Source of the DNA: an uncultured Oscillospiraceae bacterium
GTDB taxonomy: Bacteria; Bacillota; Clostridia; Oscillospirales; Ruminococcaceae
Reading direction: 5' to 3'
DNA: 64,000 bases
NCBI GenBank assembly: GCA_934232845.1
Contig: CAKQGD010000003.1
Location: 9,808-73,807 of the forward strand
A model generated the notes under the pieces. It was not told the DNA's origin, ran no database searches, and saw only the letters and a list, made by a program, of their open reading frames with translations. Positions 16,081-24,820 of the stretch are shown here, in pieces. Each line of letters starts with the position of its first letter. Position 1 is the first letter of the stretch. The position numbers were made by a program, and so were the translations under genes.

Positions 16081-16377
16081 GTTGATACAAAAAGAACGCT
16101 TTGACGGAGAAAGTACGCAGCGCGCAAAGTGCCCTTCAGAGAGACTGAATCACAGGCTGAAAATTCGGTCGGGTGCTGCAATGCGGAAGTTCGCTCCCGA
16201 GCGGCGGCGCTGAACATATTCAAGTAGGCGCCGACGGTTCTGCCCCCGTTACCGGCCAAAACGAGCGCCCGCCGGCGTATTTCGCGGCGGGAAGTCGGGT
16301 GGTACCGCGAAACGGAATAATTTTCCCTTTCGTCCCTTCAAAAACAGACAGAAGGAGACGAAGGGGCTTTTTCTTTT
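16081..16377 (+). ncRNA. T-box leader (tRNA-Phe-sensing) of pheST
   Basis: A classic T-box riboregulator. An AGTA S-turn motif lies at 16112-16115, CAGAGAG at 16137-16143, a candidate UUC (Phe) specifier at 16190-16192, and the invariant T-box GGGTGGTACCGCG at 16297-16309, whose bulge pairs with the uncharged tRNA CCA end. A strong terminator hairpin spans 16325-16377 (CCCTTTCGTC...GACGAAGGGG then TTTTTCTTTT). Uncharged tRNA-Phe stabilises the antiterminator and switches on phenylalanyl-tRNA synthetase. The position immediately upstream of pheS and the UUC triplet agree. Confidence 0.94.
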
Positions 16378-16416
16378 GTCTTGCTTTTTGCCCCAATACA
16401 GCAGAGAGGTGATCTT

Positions 16417-17436
16417 ATGAACAACGAAATTCAGCGCATCGCAGACAATGCCCGCGACGCCGTCCTCGGTGCGGCGGATCCCGCCGCGCTCGATGCCGTG
16501 CGCGTACGCTATCTTGGAAAAAAGGGAGAACTGACTGCCATTCTCAAAAGCATGGGAGGTCTGACTCCCGACGAAAGAAAAGCCGTCGGACAGGCCGCGA
16601 ATGAGACGCGCGCCATGCTTGAGGAAGCAATCTCTCAAAAGCTCTCACAGCTCAAGGAGGCCGAGTTGGACGCCCAGCTCACATCCGAGGTGCTCGACGT
16701 CACAATGCCCGGCACACGCCGTCCCGTCGGCAAGCGCCATCCCAACGAGCTGGTGCTTGACGAGATCAAAGAGATCTTTCTTGGTATGGGCTTTGACGTC
16801 GTATCCGGTCCTGAAGTCGAATATGACTACTATAACTTTGAGGCGCTGAACATTCCGAAGGATCATCCCGCCCGCGATACGCAGGATACGTTCTATATCT
16901 CCGATAACGTGCTGCTGCGCACGCAGACCTCCCCGGTGCAGATCCGTACCATGGAGCAGCGCAAGCCCCCTATCCGCATTATCGCTCCCGGCAGAGTGTA
17001 CCGTTCCGATGCGGTGGACGCGACACATTCCCCGCTGTTCCATCAGATCGAGGGCATGGTCATCGACAAGGGCGTCACGATGAGCGACCTGAAGGGCACG
17101 CTCGACACCTTTGCCAAGCGGCTCTACGGCGAAGACACGGTGACACGCTTCAGACCGCATCACTTCCCCTTTACCGAGCCGAGTGCGGAAATGGACATCA
17201 TGTGCTTTTCCTGCCGCGGCGAGGGCTGCCGCCTGTGCAAAAACGAAGGCTGGATCGAAATTCTCGGCTGCGGCATGATTCATCCGAAGGTCCTTCAGAA
17301 CGGCGGCATCGACCCTGAGGAGTACAGCGGCTTTGCCTTCGGCATGGGACTTGAGCGCATCACGATGCGCCGCTACAAAATTGACGACCTGCGTCTTCTG
17401 TTCGAGAACGATCTGCGTTTCCTCGGTCAGTTTTAA
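16417..17436 (+). CDS. pheS: Phenylalanyl-tRNA synthetase alpha subunit
   Basis: A 339-residue class II aminoacyl-tRNA synthetase catalytic subunit. It has an N-terminal coiled coil (about residues 1-85), then motif 1 (HPNELVLDEIKEIFLGMGFDV), motif 2 (RIIAPGRVYRSDAVDATHSPLFHQIEG) and motif 3 (GFAFGMGLERITMRRY). The sequence 'FSCRGEGCRLCKNEGWIEILGCGMIHP' matches bacterial PheS. The ATG at 16417 follows AGAGAGGTGA. It lies downstream of a phenylalanine T-box and 18 bp upstream of pheT; the two subunits form an alpha2-beta2 enzyme. Confidence 0.97.
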   Translation: MNNEIQRIADNARDAVLGAADPAALDAVRVRYLGKKGELTAILKSMGGLTPDERKAVGQAANETRAMLEEAISQKLSQLKEAELDAQLTSEVLDVTMPGTRRPVGKRHPNELVLDEIKEIFLGMGFDVVSGPEVEYDYYNFEALNIPKDHPARDTQDTFYISDNVLLRTQTSPVQIRTMEQRKPPIRIIAPGRVYRSDAVDATHSPLFHQIEGMVIDKGVTMSDLKGTLDTFAKRLYGEDTVTRFRPHHFPFTEPSAEMDIMCFSCRGEGCRLCKNEGWIEILGCGMIHPKVLQNGGIDPEEYSGFAFGMGLERITMRRYKIDDLRLLFENDLRFLGQF

Positions 17437-17454
17437 GGGAGGGAGAAGAAGAAT

Positions 17455-19842
17455 ATGGATCTTGCAATGAGATGGCTCGGCGACTATGTCAGCGTGCCTG
17501 AAATGACCGACCGCGATTTTGCCGAGGCAATGACCATGTCCGGATCAAAGGTCGAATGCTGGACACATGAGGACGCCGAAATCAAAAACGTCCTCGTGGG
17601 TAAAATACTTTCCATCACGGCACATCCGCACGCGGATTCGCTCGTGATCTGTTCCGTCGAGGTCGGCGGAGAGCGCCCGCTGCAGATTTTGACCGGCGCG
17701 AAAAATCTTTCCGTCGGTGATCTTGTCCCTGCTGCGGTCGACGGCGCCGTGCTGCCCGGCGGCAAGGAAATTCACTGCACCGAAATGCGCGGCGAGCTTT
17801 CCGAGGGAATGCTCTGCTCTCTCGGTGAGCTGGGCCTGACGGCGCATGATTTCCCCTATGCAATTGAAAACGGCATTTTCGTCCTGCAGGAGGACGGCGC
17901 CGCTCCCGGCACGCCGATTCAAAAGGTAATCGGCCTTGACGACACCATGGTGGAATTTGAGATCACCTCAAACCGCCCCGACTGCATGTCCGTCACCGGC
18001 CTTGCGCGCGAAGCGGCTGCGACCTTCCATGTGCCGCTGCATTTGGATGCGCCCACCGTAAAAAAGACCGTCGGCGATATCCGCGAAATGCTGCAGGTCG
18101 AGGTCAAGAATACGACTCTCTGCCCGCGCTATGTGGCGCGCGCCGTGACCAACGTCAAGGTCGGACCTTCGCCGCGCTGGATGCGCGAGCGCCTGCGCGC
18201 CTCGGGCGTGCGTCCCATCAACAACATCGTCGATATTACAAACTACGTCATGCTGGAATACGGCCAGCCGATGCACGCCTTTGACATCAACTGTGTCGAG
18301 GGGCATAAGATCGTCGTGCGCAATGCGGCCGAGGGAGAAACCATCGAAACGCTCGACGGCGTTCAGCGCGTGCTTTCCCCCGAAATGCTCGTCATTGCGG
18401 ATGCCAAAAAGCCTTCTGCCGTCGCAGGCGTCATGGGCGGAGAAAACTCCGGTATTCACGAGGACACCATTACCGTTATCTTTGAGTCGGCAAACTTCCT
18501 CGGCAGCTCGGTGCGTCTGACTGCGAAGAAGCTCGGTATGCGCACAGAGGCTTCCGGCCGTTTTGAAAAGGGGTTGGATCCCCAGATCTGTCCGATGGCG
18601 GCTGATCGCGCCTGCCAGCTCGTGGAGCTTTTGGGCGCGGGCGAAGTCGTAGGCGGCGTCATTGACGAAGATCATTCCGACCACACCCCCATCACCGTAA
18701 AGCTCGAGCCCGACTGGATCAACGAATTCCTTGGAATCGAAGTCTCCCGCGAGGAGATGGTCCGCACGCTGGAAGCCATCGGGTTTGTCATGCAGGGAGA
18801 CGACATCGTGGTGCCGTCCTTCCGCACCGATATCCATCACAAAGCCGATATTGCAGAGGAAATCGCACGTTTCTACGGCTACGATAAAATTCCCTCGGCG
18901 GTCCTGTCTGGCGTAGCCTGCGGCTCTGTCACCGAAGAACAATCTCTCGAACGCCGCGCCGTCAATACGCTGCTGGCACAGGGAATGAACGAAATCTGCA
19001 CCTATACCTTTGTTTCGCCGAAGGTCTTTGACAAGATTCGTCTGCCCGCCGACAGCCCCCTGCGCCGCACGGTCAATATTCTCAACCCCCTCGGCGAGGA
19101 CACCAGCGTCATGCGTACAACGGTCTATCCGTCCATGATGGAGGTGCTTGCCCGCAACTACAACAACCGCAACGTTTCCGCCGCGCTGTTTGAAATCGCG
19201 AAGGAATTTGTTCCCCATGCGTCTGCAGACGAGCTGCCGGATGAAAATCCCATCATTTCTTTGGGGCTTTACGGGGAAGGCTACGACTATTACACGATGA
19301 AAGGCATCGTTGAAACGCTGTTTGAAACATTCGGCATATGCGATTACGACGTCGACGCCGTGCAGAACGAGCCGACGTTTCATCCCGGGCGCTGCGCGCG
19401 CATTTCGAAGAACGGCCGCCTTCTTGCCACAATCGGTGAAGCGCATCCGCTGGTCTGCCGCAATTACGAGCTTGGCACACGCGCCTATCTGGGACGCATC
19501 GATATGAACGCGCTCTTTGAACTGAGCGACGTGAGCAGCCGCGTTTACCATGCGATGCCGCGTTTCCCCGCTTCCACCCGCGACATGGCCCTGCTGTGCG
19601 ACGACGCTCTGCCGGTTCTGACCATCGAAAAAGCCGTGCGCGCTTCGGTCGGAGAAATTCTCGAAAGCATTGAGCTCTTCGACCATTACAAGGGCTCGCA
19701 GATTCCCCAAGGAAAAAAGAGTCTCGCGTTCGCCCTTTCCATGCGCGCGGACGACCGTACGCTCACCGACGCCGAGGTCAACGCCGCGATGGAGCGCGCA
19801 CTCGCCGCAGTCACCGCTCTGGGCGCACAGCTGAGAAGCTGA
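17455..19842 (+). CDS. pheT: Phenylalanyl-tRNA synthetase beta subunit
   Basis: 795 residues, the normal bacterial length. An EMAP-like tRNA-binding domain (about residues 40-150, with KILSITAHPHADSLVICSVEVG) is followed by the B3/B4 editing domain (about 210-380, containing the VMGGENSGI loop). The B5 domain (about 405-475) and the catalytic-like core follow. The C-terminal FDX-ACB anticodon-binding domain (about 700-795) starts at MPRFPASTRDMALLCD. ATG at 17455 with GGGAGGGAGAAG. It is co-transcribed with pheS under the T-box. Confidence 0.97.
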   Translation: MDLAMRWLGDYVSVPEMTDRDFAEAMTMSGSKVECWTHEDAEIKNVLVGKILSITAHPHADSLVICSVEVGGERPLQILTGAKNLSVGDLVPAAVDGAVLPGGKEIHCTEMRGELSEGMLCSLGELGLTAHDFPYAIENGIFVLQEDGAAPGTPIQKVIGLDDTMVEFEITSNRPDCMSVTGLAREAAATFHVPLHLDAPTVKKTVGDIREMLQVEVKNTTLCPRYVARAVTNVKVGPSPRWMRERLRASGVRPINNIVDITNYVMLEYGQPMHAFDINCVEGHKIVVRNAAEGETIETLDGVQRVLSPEMLVIADAKKPSAVAGVMGGENSGIHEDTITVIFESANFLGSSVRLTAKKLGMRTEASGRFEKGLDPQICPMAADRACQLVELLGAGEVVGGVIDEDHSDHTPITVKLEPDWINEFLGIEVSREEMVRTLEAIGFVMQGDDIVVPSFRTDIHHKADIAEEIARFYGYDKIPSAVLSGVACGSVTEEQSLERRAVNTLLAQGMNEICTYTFVSPKVFDKIRLPADSPLRRTVNILNPLGEDTSVMRTTVYPSMMEVLARNYNNRNVSAALFEIAKEFVPHASADELPDENPIISLGLYGEGYDYYTMKGIVETLFETFGICDYDVDAVQNEPTFHPGRCARISKNGRLLATIGEAHPLVCRNYELGTRAYLGRIDMNALFELSDVSSRVYHAMPRFPASTRDMALLCDDALPVLTIEKAVRASVGEILESIELFDHYKGSQIPQGKKSLAFALSMRADDRTLTDAEVNAAMERALAAVTALGAQLRS

Positions 19843-19850
19843 TTTTTTGC

Positions 19851-19879
19851 TTGTATTTCTGGCCAAAATCATGTATGAT
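19851..19879 (+). promoter_or_regulatory. Sigma-A promoter of ireB
   Basis: -35 TTGTAT (19851-19856), 17-bp spacer, -10 TATGAT (19874-19879), located just after pheT and 20 bp before the ireB start codon. Confidence 0.7.
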
Positions 19880-19899
19880 GGAGTATGAGGTGATGAAAG

Positions 19900-20145
19900 A
19901 TGTTGGATCCGACCCGTTCTTTTTCCATTCGAGAGGATAAAGAAGCCCATGTCAAGGCAATCCTGACCGAGGTATACGACGCGCTTAAGCAAAAGGGCTA
20001 TAACCCTATCAATCAGATCGTCGGGTATATTTTGTCCGAGGATCCGACCTATATCACAACATACAACAATGCACGCAGTCTGATTCGCCGCATTGACCGC
20101 GACGAGCTGCTGCAGATCCTCGTCCGGTCATATCTGGACGACTGA
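19900..20145 (+). CDS. IreB family regulatory phosphoprotein (UPF0297)
   Basis: An 81-residue protein with the family signature VYDALKQKGYNPINQIVGYILSEDPTYITTYNNARSLIRRIDRDELLQ. In Enterococcus IreB is phosphorylated on N-terminal threonines by the PASTA kinase IreK and tunes cephalosporin tolerance. Here the N-terminus (MLDPTRSFSIRED) offers Thr5 and Ser7 as candidate acceptors. In many Firmicutes it is followed by ruvX (yqgF) and alaS is nearby, but neither is present here. The ATG at 19900 has GAGGTGA upstream, with its own promoter. Confidence 0.92.
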   Translation: MLDPTRSFSIREDKEAHVKAILTEVYDALKQKGYNPINQIVGYILSEDPTYITTYNNARSLIRRIDRDELLQILVRSYLDD

Positions 20146-20178
20146 TTCTACTTTCCAAAAGCGAAGGAGCTGATTCCC

Positions 20179-20478
20179 ATGGCCGCTGCCAATACGGCAA
20201 AAGACATCTCCCGTTACAAGGGAAAACCTCTCGTCCGCTCGGGCAATGTTTTATACTATGGTGATCCCGCCGCGCCTTATATTGCGATGCTGCAGATCAT
20301 CAACACCACTCAGCTGGAGGATATGACGCTCGCCGACAAGGTATCTGTACAGATCCTTTCCACCGACGAATCCGTGCATATCAGCCGCCGCGTCATTAAG
20401 CGCACCGAGAAAAACGGTCTTTACAGCGCACTGGCCATTGCCGCCATCTGGCTCGAGAGAACGCTGAACAACCGCTGA
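20179..20478 (+). CDS. Conserved hypothetical protein downstream of ireB
   Basis: 99 residues, soluble, alpha/beta with a well-formed N-terminal segment (YKGKPLVRSGNVLYYGDPAAPYIAMLQI) and the repeated 'VSVQILSTD...HISRRVIKRTEKNGLYSALAIAAIWLERTL'. I do not recognise a named family. The ATG at 20179 follows AAGGAGC. It sits 33 bp after ireB on the same strand and before a strong terminator, so it is probably co-transcribed with ireB. Confidence 0.65.
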   Translation: MAAANTAKDISRYKGKPLVRSGNVLYYGDPAAPYIAMLQIINTTQLEDMTLADKVSVQILSTDESVHISRRVIKRTEKNGLYSALAIAAIWLERTLNNR

Positions 20479-20496
20479 GAAATCCTGACGTACAAG

Positions 20497-20540
20497 AAAA
20501 GCCGCGAATGTTCTTACGAAAGAACAGCCGCGGCTTTTGC
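20497..20540 (+). terminator. Terminator after the ireB transcript
   Basis: AAAAGCCGCG and CGCGGCTTTT arms with an inner TGTTCTT/AAGAACA stem, followed by GC. Confidence 0.88.
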
Positions 20541-20944
20541 TTTGTGTGCAGGACAACCGCCCAGCTATGCCGATGGCAAAAAAGCGCTTTCGTTTGCAAC
20601 ATTAAACGCGGCAAAATAATAAATGCCTAAACGTAAAAAGGTCAATCAAAAGAGAAATGACTGCTTTAGCGGCTGCAGTGCGTGTGATGCGTAAGAAAAA
20701 CTATTCGAAGCCTCTTGAGAGCTTTGTCGCTGTCATGCCCTTCCAGGGCGCTCAATACATGGTTTTGATTCTGATTGAAAAAGCTAAGCTTGTCCGCCGC
20801 GGTTAAGTTCTCCACTTAGATTTACTCTAATAAGAGTTTTTTGTCAGCAGATGAGTGAATTGACGCAGACCGGGAAACGGGCTGTTTTGCAAAGTTTCCC
20901 CAAATTCTAAAAACGCTCTTTTCGTCAGAGAGCATGCCGCCGCT
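20541..20944. other. Intergenic region with a pair of antiparallel 49-codon frames
   Basis: No clear gene. Plus frame 20657-20806 (MTALAAAVRVMRKKNYSKPL... to KLVRRG) and minus frame 20666-20815 (GTG start, then ENLTAADKLSFFNQNQN... to THHTHCSR) are both open over nearly the same 150 bp. Neither has a convincing Shine-Dalgarno site. They may be a decayed gene remnant or one small real protein. The remainder (20816-20944) shows nothing recognisable. Confidence 0.35.
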
Positions 20945-20974
20945 TAAAAAAATCCCCCGGCTGTGCGGCCGGGG
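20945..20974 (-). terminator. Terminator after the beta-helix protein gene
   Basis: On the minus strand CCCCGGC and GCCGGGG form a GC-rich stem, followed by GATTTTTTTAAG. Confidence 0.85.
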
Positions 20975-21001
20975 AATTTTGCATACAATTTTTATTTTAT
21001 C

Positions 21002-22060
21002 TTACAGAACAGCGCCGGTACTGGGATTGTTCACCACCGCGCCGGAGGACGCGCCCGCGCCTTTTTCAAAGATCGCCTCAATCGTGTGGTCGTCGTCGAT
21101 ATCGGCGAACATGTACTCGTTTACCGCACCGACGCTCTCACCGTCCACAAGTACATCCTGAATGCGGTAACCGCTGTCGGCCTTGATGACGAAGTTTTTG
21201 CTGTTGCCCTCGCGGGTGGTATACTCGCCATTCGGAGAGATGCTGCCTCCCTCGCCCGCCTCGGCCTCAATGGTATACTTGACGGTTTCTTCCTCTCCAT
21301 CGGATGTCGAAGCAACCCCGTACGTACCGTCGTCCTTCTGCACAGGGACAAAACCTTCAGCAAGCCATTCTTCCTTCAGCTCAGCATCAAAACTACCCCC
21401 ACTGATCACAGGGATATTAAAAGCATTCCCCTGCGAATCACTTCCCTCTAAAACAAGAGGCTTGCCGTTTGTCTCAAATTTGCCTCCCTCGACCTGCATA
21501 GAAACGCCCACATCCGTACCGGATGCCATTCCAAGCACCGCTGCACCTTCCGTACTGAAAGTACCGCTCTCAATGGTGACCTCTGCTCCCTCGTCACACC
21601 ATACGGCGTAATAATGGGTGCCGCCGACATTTACATTTCTCAGTACAACGTTTGTGGCATTATAAACATTCACACCGCCTTCAAATGTCACATTCTGTAC
21701 CAATACACGGTCGGTCGTGCCCTCATCCCCGATAAACAGGGCATACGCACCACCGTTAGAGCTCATTTTACCGTTTTGAATGGTGAAATCAGTTCCTTGA
21801 AAAATCAGGCTGAAATTGTCGGCAGAAACCGTATTGCCGCCCAGATCAATCACAAGCCCGTCCACATCGACAACGCCTAAATCGGTCAGATCCACATCCG
21901 CGGTAAAAGTAACCTTTGTGGCTGTCGAATCATTGATGGCAGCCTGAAAACCCTCTTTGGAATCCACTTTCACTTCAGCGGCAAACACCGCCGTCGCACA
22001 CAGACCCAACAAAACTGTCATGGTAAGAAAAATGCAGAATGCCTTCTGAAACCTTTTCAT
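21002..22060 (-). CDS. Secreted right-handed beta-helix protein with C-terminal InlB B-type repeat
   Basis: 352 residues. The signal peptide (residues 1-27, FCIFLTMTVLLGLCATAVFAAE) predicts export. Residues about 45-230 consist of short beta-helix-like repeats (VDGLVIDLGGNTVSADNFSLIF, FTIQNGKMSSNGGAYALF, VTFEGGVNVYNATNVVLRNVNV). The C-terminal repeat (about residues 265-340, EAEAGEGGSISPNGEYTTREG... VDGESVGAVNEYMFADI) resembles bacterial InlB B/Flg_new modules. It ends NNPSTGAVL; NPSTG looks like a sortase-type pentapeptide, but no membrane helix or charged tail follows. ATG at 22060 with GTGAGGTGA. A surface or extracellular carbohydrate-interacting role is inferred. A very strong promoter lies upstream. 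Confidence 0.78.
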   Translation of the reverse strand: MKRFQKAFCIFLTMTVLLGLCATAVFAAEVKVDSKEGFQAAINDSTATKVTFTADVDLTDLGVVDVDGLVIDLGGNTVSADNFSLIFQGTDFTIQNGKMSSNGGAYALFIGDEGTTDRVLVQNVTFEGGVNVYNATNVVLRNVNVGGTHYYAVWCDEGAEVTIESGTFSTEGAAVLGMASGTDVGVSMQVEGGKFETNGKPLVLEGSDSQGNAFNIPVISGGSFDAELKEEWLAEGFVPVQKDDGTYGVASTSDGEEETVKYTIEAEAGEGGSISPNGEYTTREGNSKNFVIKADSGYRIQDVLVDGESVGAVNEYMFADIDDDHTIEAIFEKGAGASSGAVVNNPSTGAVL

Positions 22061-22104
22061 TGTTTCACCTCACGATTATTTTTCACAACTTTTTCTTATC
22101 AAAA

Positions 22105-22132
22105 ATTATACCACCCCCCATATTTTTGTCAA
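22105..22132 (-). promoter_or_regulatory. Consensus sigma-A promoter of the beta-helix protein
   Basis: On the minus strand both boxes are perfect: TTGACA (22132-22127), 16-bp spacer ending TGG, TATAAT (22110-22105). It is among the strongest-looking promoters in the window. Confidence 0.85.
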
Positions 22133-22236
22133 CTTTTTCAACAATTTTTTATGCTGCATGAAAGCAGATGCGGTATAGAAATCTTTGCATAAAGTTTCTG
22201 TGAAACCGTGATTGATTCTGTTTTAGAGGGCTGCGT

Positions 22237-22440
22237 CTACGCCCGGCTGCTCTTCACCGCACCGACGCTCTCACCATCCGCAGGCACATCCTGAATGCGG
22301 GTCACCTCTATCCGGCCTGACAGGAACCTTCTGCCGTCGCCTTCGCGGGCAGTATACTCACCTGCCGAAGGGATGCTGCCGCTCTTCCCTGTCTCGGCTC
22401 TATGAATTTCTGCTTCGCCCTCCTTGGCATAAAACTTTAT
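22237..22440 (-). pseudogene. Decayed second copy of the beta-helix protein C-terminal repeat
   Basis: The minus-strand translation from about 22440 to a TAG at 22237 reads ...KSGSIPSAGEYTAREGD, then RIQDVPADGESVGAV. It aligns with the intact gene's GEGGSISPNGEYTTREGN and RIQDVLVDGESVGAV. DNA identity is also visible over about 22254-22400 versus 21115-21265. There is no start, signal peptide or helix domain, and the frame ends early after VGAVKSSRA. It is therefore a tandem-duplicated or recombined fragment. Confidence 0.75.
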
Positions 22441-22589
22441 CCTTTTATAATTATCATAAAATCGTAGGAGCCAAAGACAAATGAATTCAAAATATGACGA
22501 TCTATTTTGGGCGTCGCAAAACTTTTCGCGTATAAATTGTCAACTTCGTCTTCTTACTGCGCAGCCGTTTTTTATTCCAAAGCACAAAA

Positions 22590-22615
22590 AAGCCCTTTTC
22601 TGCGAAAAGGGCTTT
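22590..22615 (-). terminator. Terminator after the YlmC/YmxH-like gene
   Basis: AAGCCCTTTT and AAAAGGGCTT stems with A- and T-runs on both sides. It lies 7-30 bp beyond the minus-strand stop codon and could act in both directions. Confidence 0.85.
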
Positions 22616-22621
22616 TTTGCA

Positions 22622-22891
22622 TCAGCGCCGCCTTCTTCCACGCCGCCGGGCCGGAGGCTCAAAATTGACCAGAATCGCATCCTCTCCAATCAGCTGAATA
22701 TCGCACCAATGGATGACGCAGTCTTTGCTGCGGCCCAAAAGTCCGAACAGCCGCCAGCGCCCATATACGATCAGCGCCGTAATGCGCGCTGTGGAAAGAT
22801 CAATCTCAAAGTCGCAGACACAGCCGATTCGGCAGCCTGTTTTTAGGCTGATCACGTCCTTGCAGCGCAGCTCATTCGCACGGCAGAACAT
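22622..22891 (-). CDS. YlmC/YmxH family sporulation protein (PRC-barrel)
   Basis: An 89-residue PRC-barrel domain protein: ELRCKDVISLKTGCRIGCVCDFEIDLSTARITALIVYGRWRLFGLLGR...DCVIHWCDIQLIGEDAILVN. This matches the YlmC/YmxH family found in endospore formers and associated with sporulation. The C-terminal tail is very Arg-rich (PPARRRGRRRR). The ATG at 22891 has AAGGGGGAA upstream. It is a single gene with its own terminator. Confidence 0.88.
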   Translation of the reverse strand: MFCRANELRCKDVISLKTGCRIGCVCDFEIDLSTARITALIVYGRWRLFGLLGRSKDCVIHWCDIQLIGEDAILVNFEPPARRRGRRRR

Positions 22892-23030
22892 GGGACTTTC
22901 CCCCTTGGCACCATTCTATGCGCTTGGAAGGAAGTCCTATCCGCAGTTTGAAAATTATTTGCGGCAGCAGGCGTTTGACCCTGCGCAGACAAGTTCAAAA
23001 ATGAAGATACCGTTTTCACAAGTTCTTTCA

Positions 23031-23069
23031 CACAAAATGCGGCCGCCCATCTTTTTGAGAGGGCGGCCG
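23031..23069 (-). terminator. Hairpin after the YloV/FakA-like gene
   Basis: CGGCCGCCC (23040-23048) pairs with GGGCGGCCG (23061-23069). On the minus strand the stem is followed by CATTTTGTG, a weak T tract. Confidence 0.65.
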
Positions 23070-23106
23070 ATTGAAACAGCATATGAAAGATCAGAAAAAG
23101 CCGTGC

Positions 23107-24792
23107 TTATTCCGCGGAGATAATCAGATAATATACCGGCTGACCGCCGTTGACCAACGCAACTTCGACGCTTTCGCCGAGCTTTGCGCGAATCGCGTCC
23201 GCGATCTTTTCGGCGTCCGCTTCTGAAACGTCCTCTCCGTGCAGGACAGTCACAAACGAGCAGTCGCCTTTTTTCACAAGAGACCGCGTCAAACGCACGG
23301 CCGCCTTGGTCAGATCCTTTTCAACAAAGCTGAGCTTGCCGTTATCCAAAGCAAGCATCTCGCCCTCGTGAATTTTGTGTCCGTCAAAATCGCTGTCGCG
23401 CGCAGCAAATGTGATCTGTCCCGTCTGCACGTGCTCAGCGGCCTCTCCCATCGCCATGAACAGCGCGTCGGGATCCAGAGACTCGTCGTAAGCAAGCATC
23501 GCGGTCAAGCCCTGCGGAATCGTGCGTGTCTGCAGCACCATGACCTTGCGGTCGGCAAGACGAATCGCCTGCTCGGCCGCCATAATGATATTTTTGTTGT
23601 TGGGCAGCACATAGACCGTCTGCGCCGGGGTCGCGTGAACCGCACGCAGAATATCGTCGGTAGAGGGATTCATCGTCTGGCCGCCGGAAACGACCTGATC
23701 CACACCGAGATCAAGGAAAAGCTGCTTGATTCCCTCGCCCGCCGCTACGCTGACAAAGCCATAGCGCCGGTTCGGATCGACCGCCGCATACGGAAACGCA
23801 GCATCCGCCTCAGCCTCTTCACGGGCCTTTTTCTCGGCATTGGTCGCAACGCGGTCTTCGAACTGCTCACGCATATTTTCGATCTTTACCTTGGTGAGCT
23901 GACCGTACTTCAGCGCATTCTGAATCGCCTTGCCCGGGTCGTTGGTATGGACATGCACCTTGATAATTTCCTCATCGTCTACCACGACCACACAATCGCC
24001 GATGGACTCCAAAAACGCGCGGAGACCCGCGGGATCCTTGGCGTTGTCTTCGCGCTTGACGATAAACTCCGTGCAGTAAGTAAACGTGATCTCGCCGGAG
24101 AATCCGTGTTCGTCCTGAAACACCGCAGCGGTCGGCGTCTCTCTGCGGGCGGGCGCATCCTCCCCCGCAAGAGCAACGATTTCTTCCCCGCGGATGACCG
24201 AGGCCATTCCCTCCAGCACATGCACAAATCCCTTGCCGCCCGCATCGACGACGCCGGCTTTTTTCAGCACGGGAAGAAGCTCGGGGGTTTTTTCCAGCGC
24301 CTCCGACGCAGCGGCAATCATGTCGTCCCACAGGCTGACGAGAGTAACACCCTCTTACTCGGCGGAGATCTTTGCCTGCTCGGCGGCGGCGCGGCTGACC
24401 GTCAGAATCGTGCCTTCGGTCGGCTTCATTACGGCTTTGTAGGCGGACTCTACGCCCATCGCAAAAGCCTTGGCGATATCGGCAGGTCCGGCCGTGCGCA
24501 GTCCCGTCAGGCCTTTGGAAAAGCCGCGGAACAAAAGGGACAAGATGACGCCGGAATTTCCCCGCGCACCGCGCAGCAGCGCGCCCGCGGCGGTTTTGGA
24601 AACCGCTTCGACCGTGGCATTGTCATCAAGACGCTCCAGCTCTCCCTTGGCGGCACAGATCGTCATAGACATATTTGTGCCCGTGTCGCCGTCCGGCACG
24701 GGGAACACGTTGAGCGCATTGACGGCTTCGCGCTCGTTTGTAATTTGATTCGCACCCGAGAGCATCGCATCCCGGAGCATTTTACCGTTCAT
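23107..24792 (-). pseudogene. DAK2/DhaL-type fatty acid kinase-like protein (YloV/FakA), interrupted by an in-frame stop
   Basis: The full frame (about 561 codons) is collinear with YloV/FakA. The N-terminal DhaL kinase domain has LNVFPVPDGDTGTNM (Mg/ATP-binding Asp residues), the GARGNSGVILSLLFRGF motif, and TPELLPVLKKAGVVDAGGKG. A long FakA middle/C-terminal region follows, with YCTEFIV, VHVHTNDPG, VAAGEGIKQLFLDLG and VLPNNKNI. A TAA at 24357-24355, in the same frame, cuts it after residue 145, inside the DhaL domain. An in-frame ATG at 24321 could restart translation but lacks a clear ribosome site. In FakA/FakB systems this subunit phosphorylates DegV-bound fatty acids. Loss, readthrough or a sequencing error are all possible. 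It is co-oriented with the Asp23 gene. Confidence 0.8.
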
Positions 24793-24820
24793 CAACTTGC
24801 TTTTCCTCCTCTGATGCGAA

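Noticed and set aside
17968..19992. A 674-codon open frame on the minus strand across pheT and the start of ireB
   Set aside because: It is antisense to an unmistakable pheT gene. Its translation is Arg/His/Cys-rich with no family match. GC-rich codon bias in the true gene keeps the antisense frame open.
24355..24792. Treating the 5' part of the YloV-like gene as a complete stand-alone DAK2 protein
   Set aside because: It ends inside the DhaL fold and lacks the last helices, and the next frame continues the same protein. A nonsense interruption is simpler.
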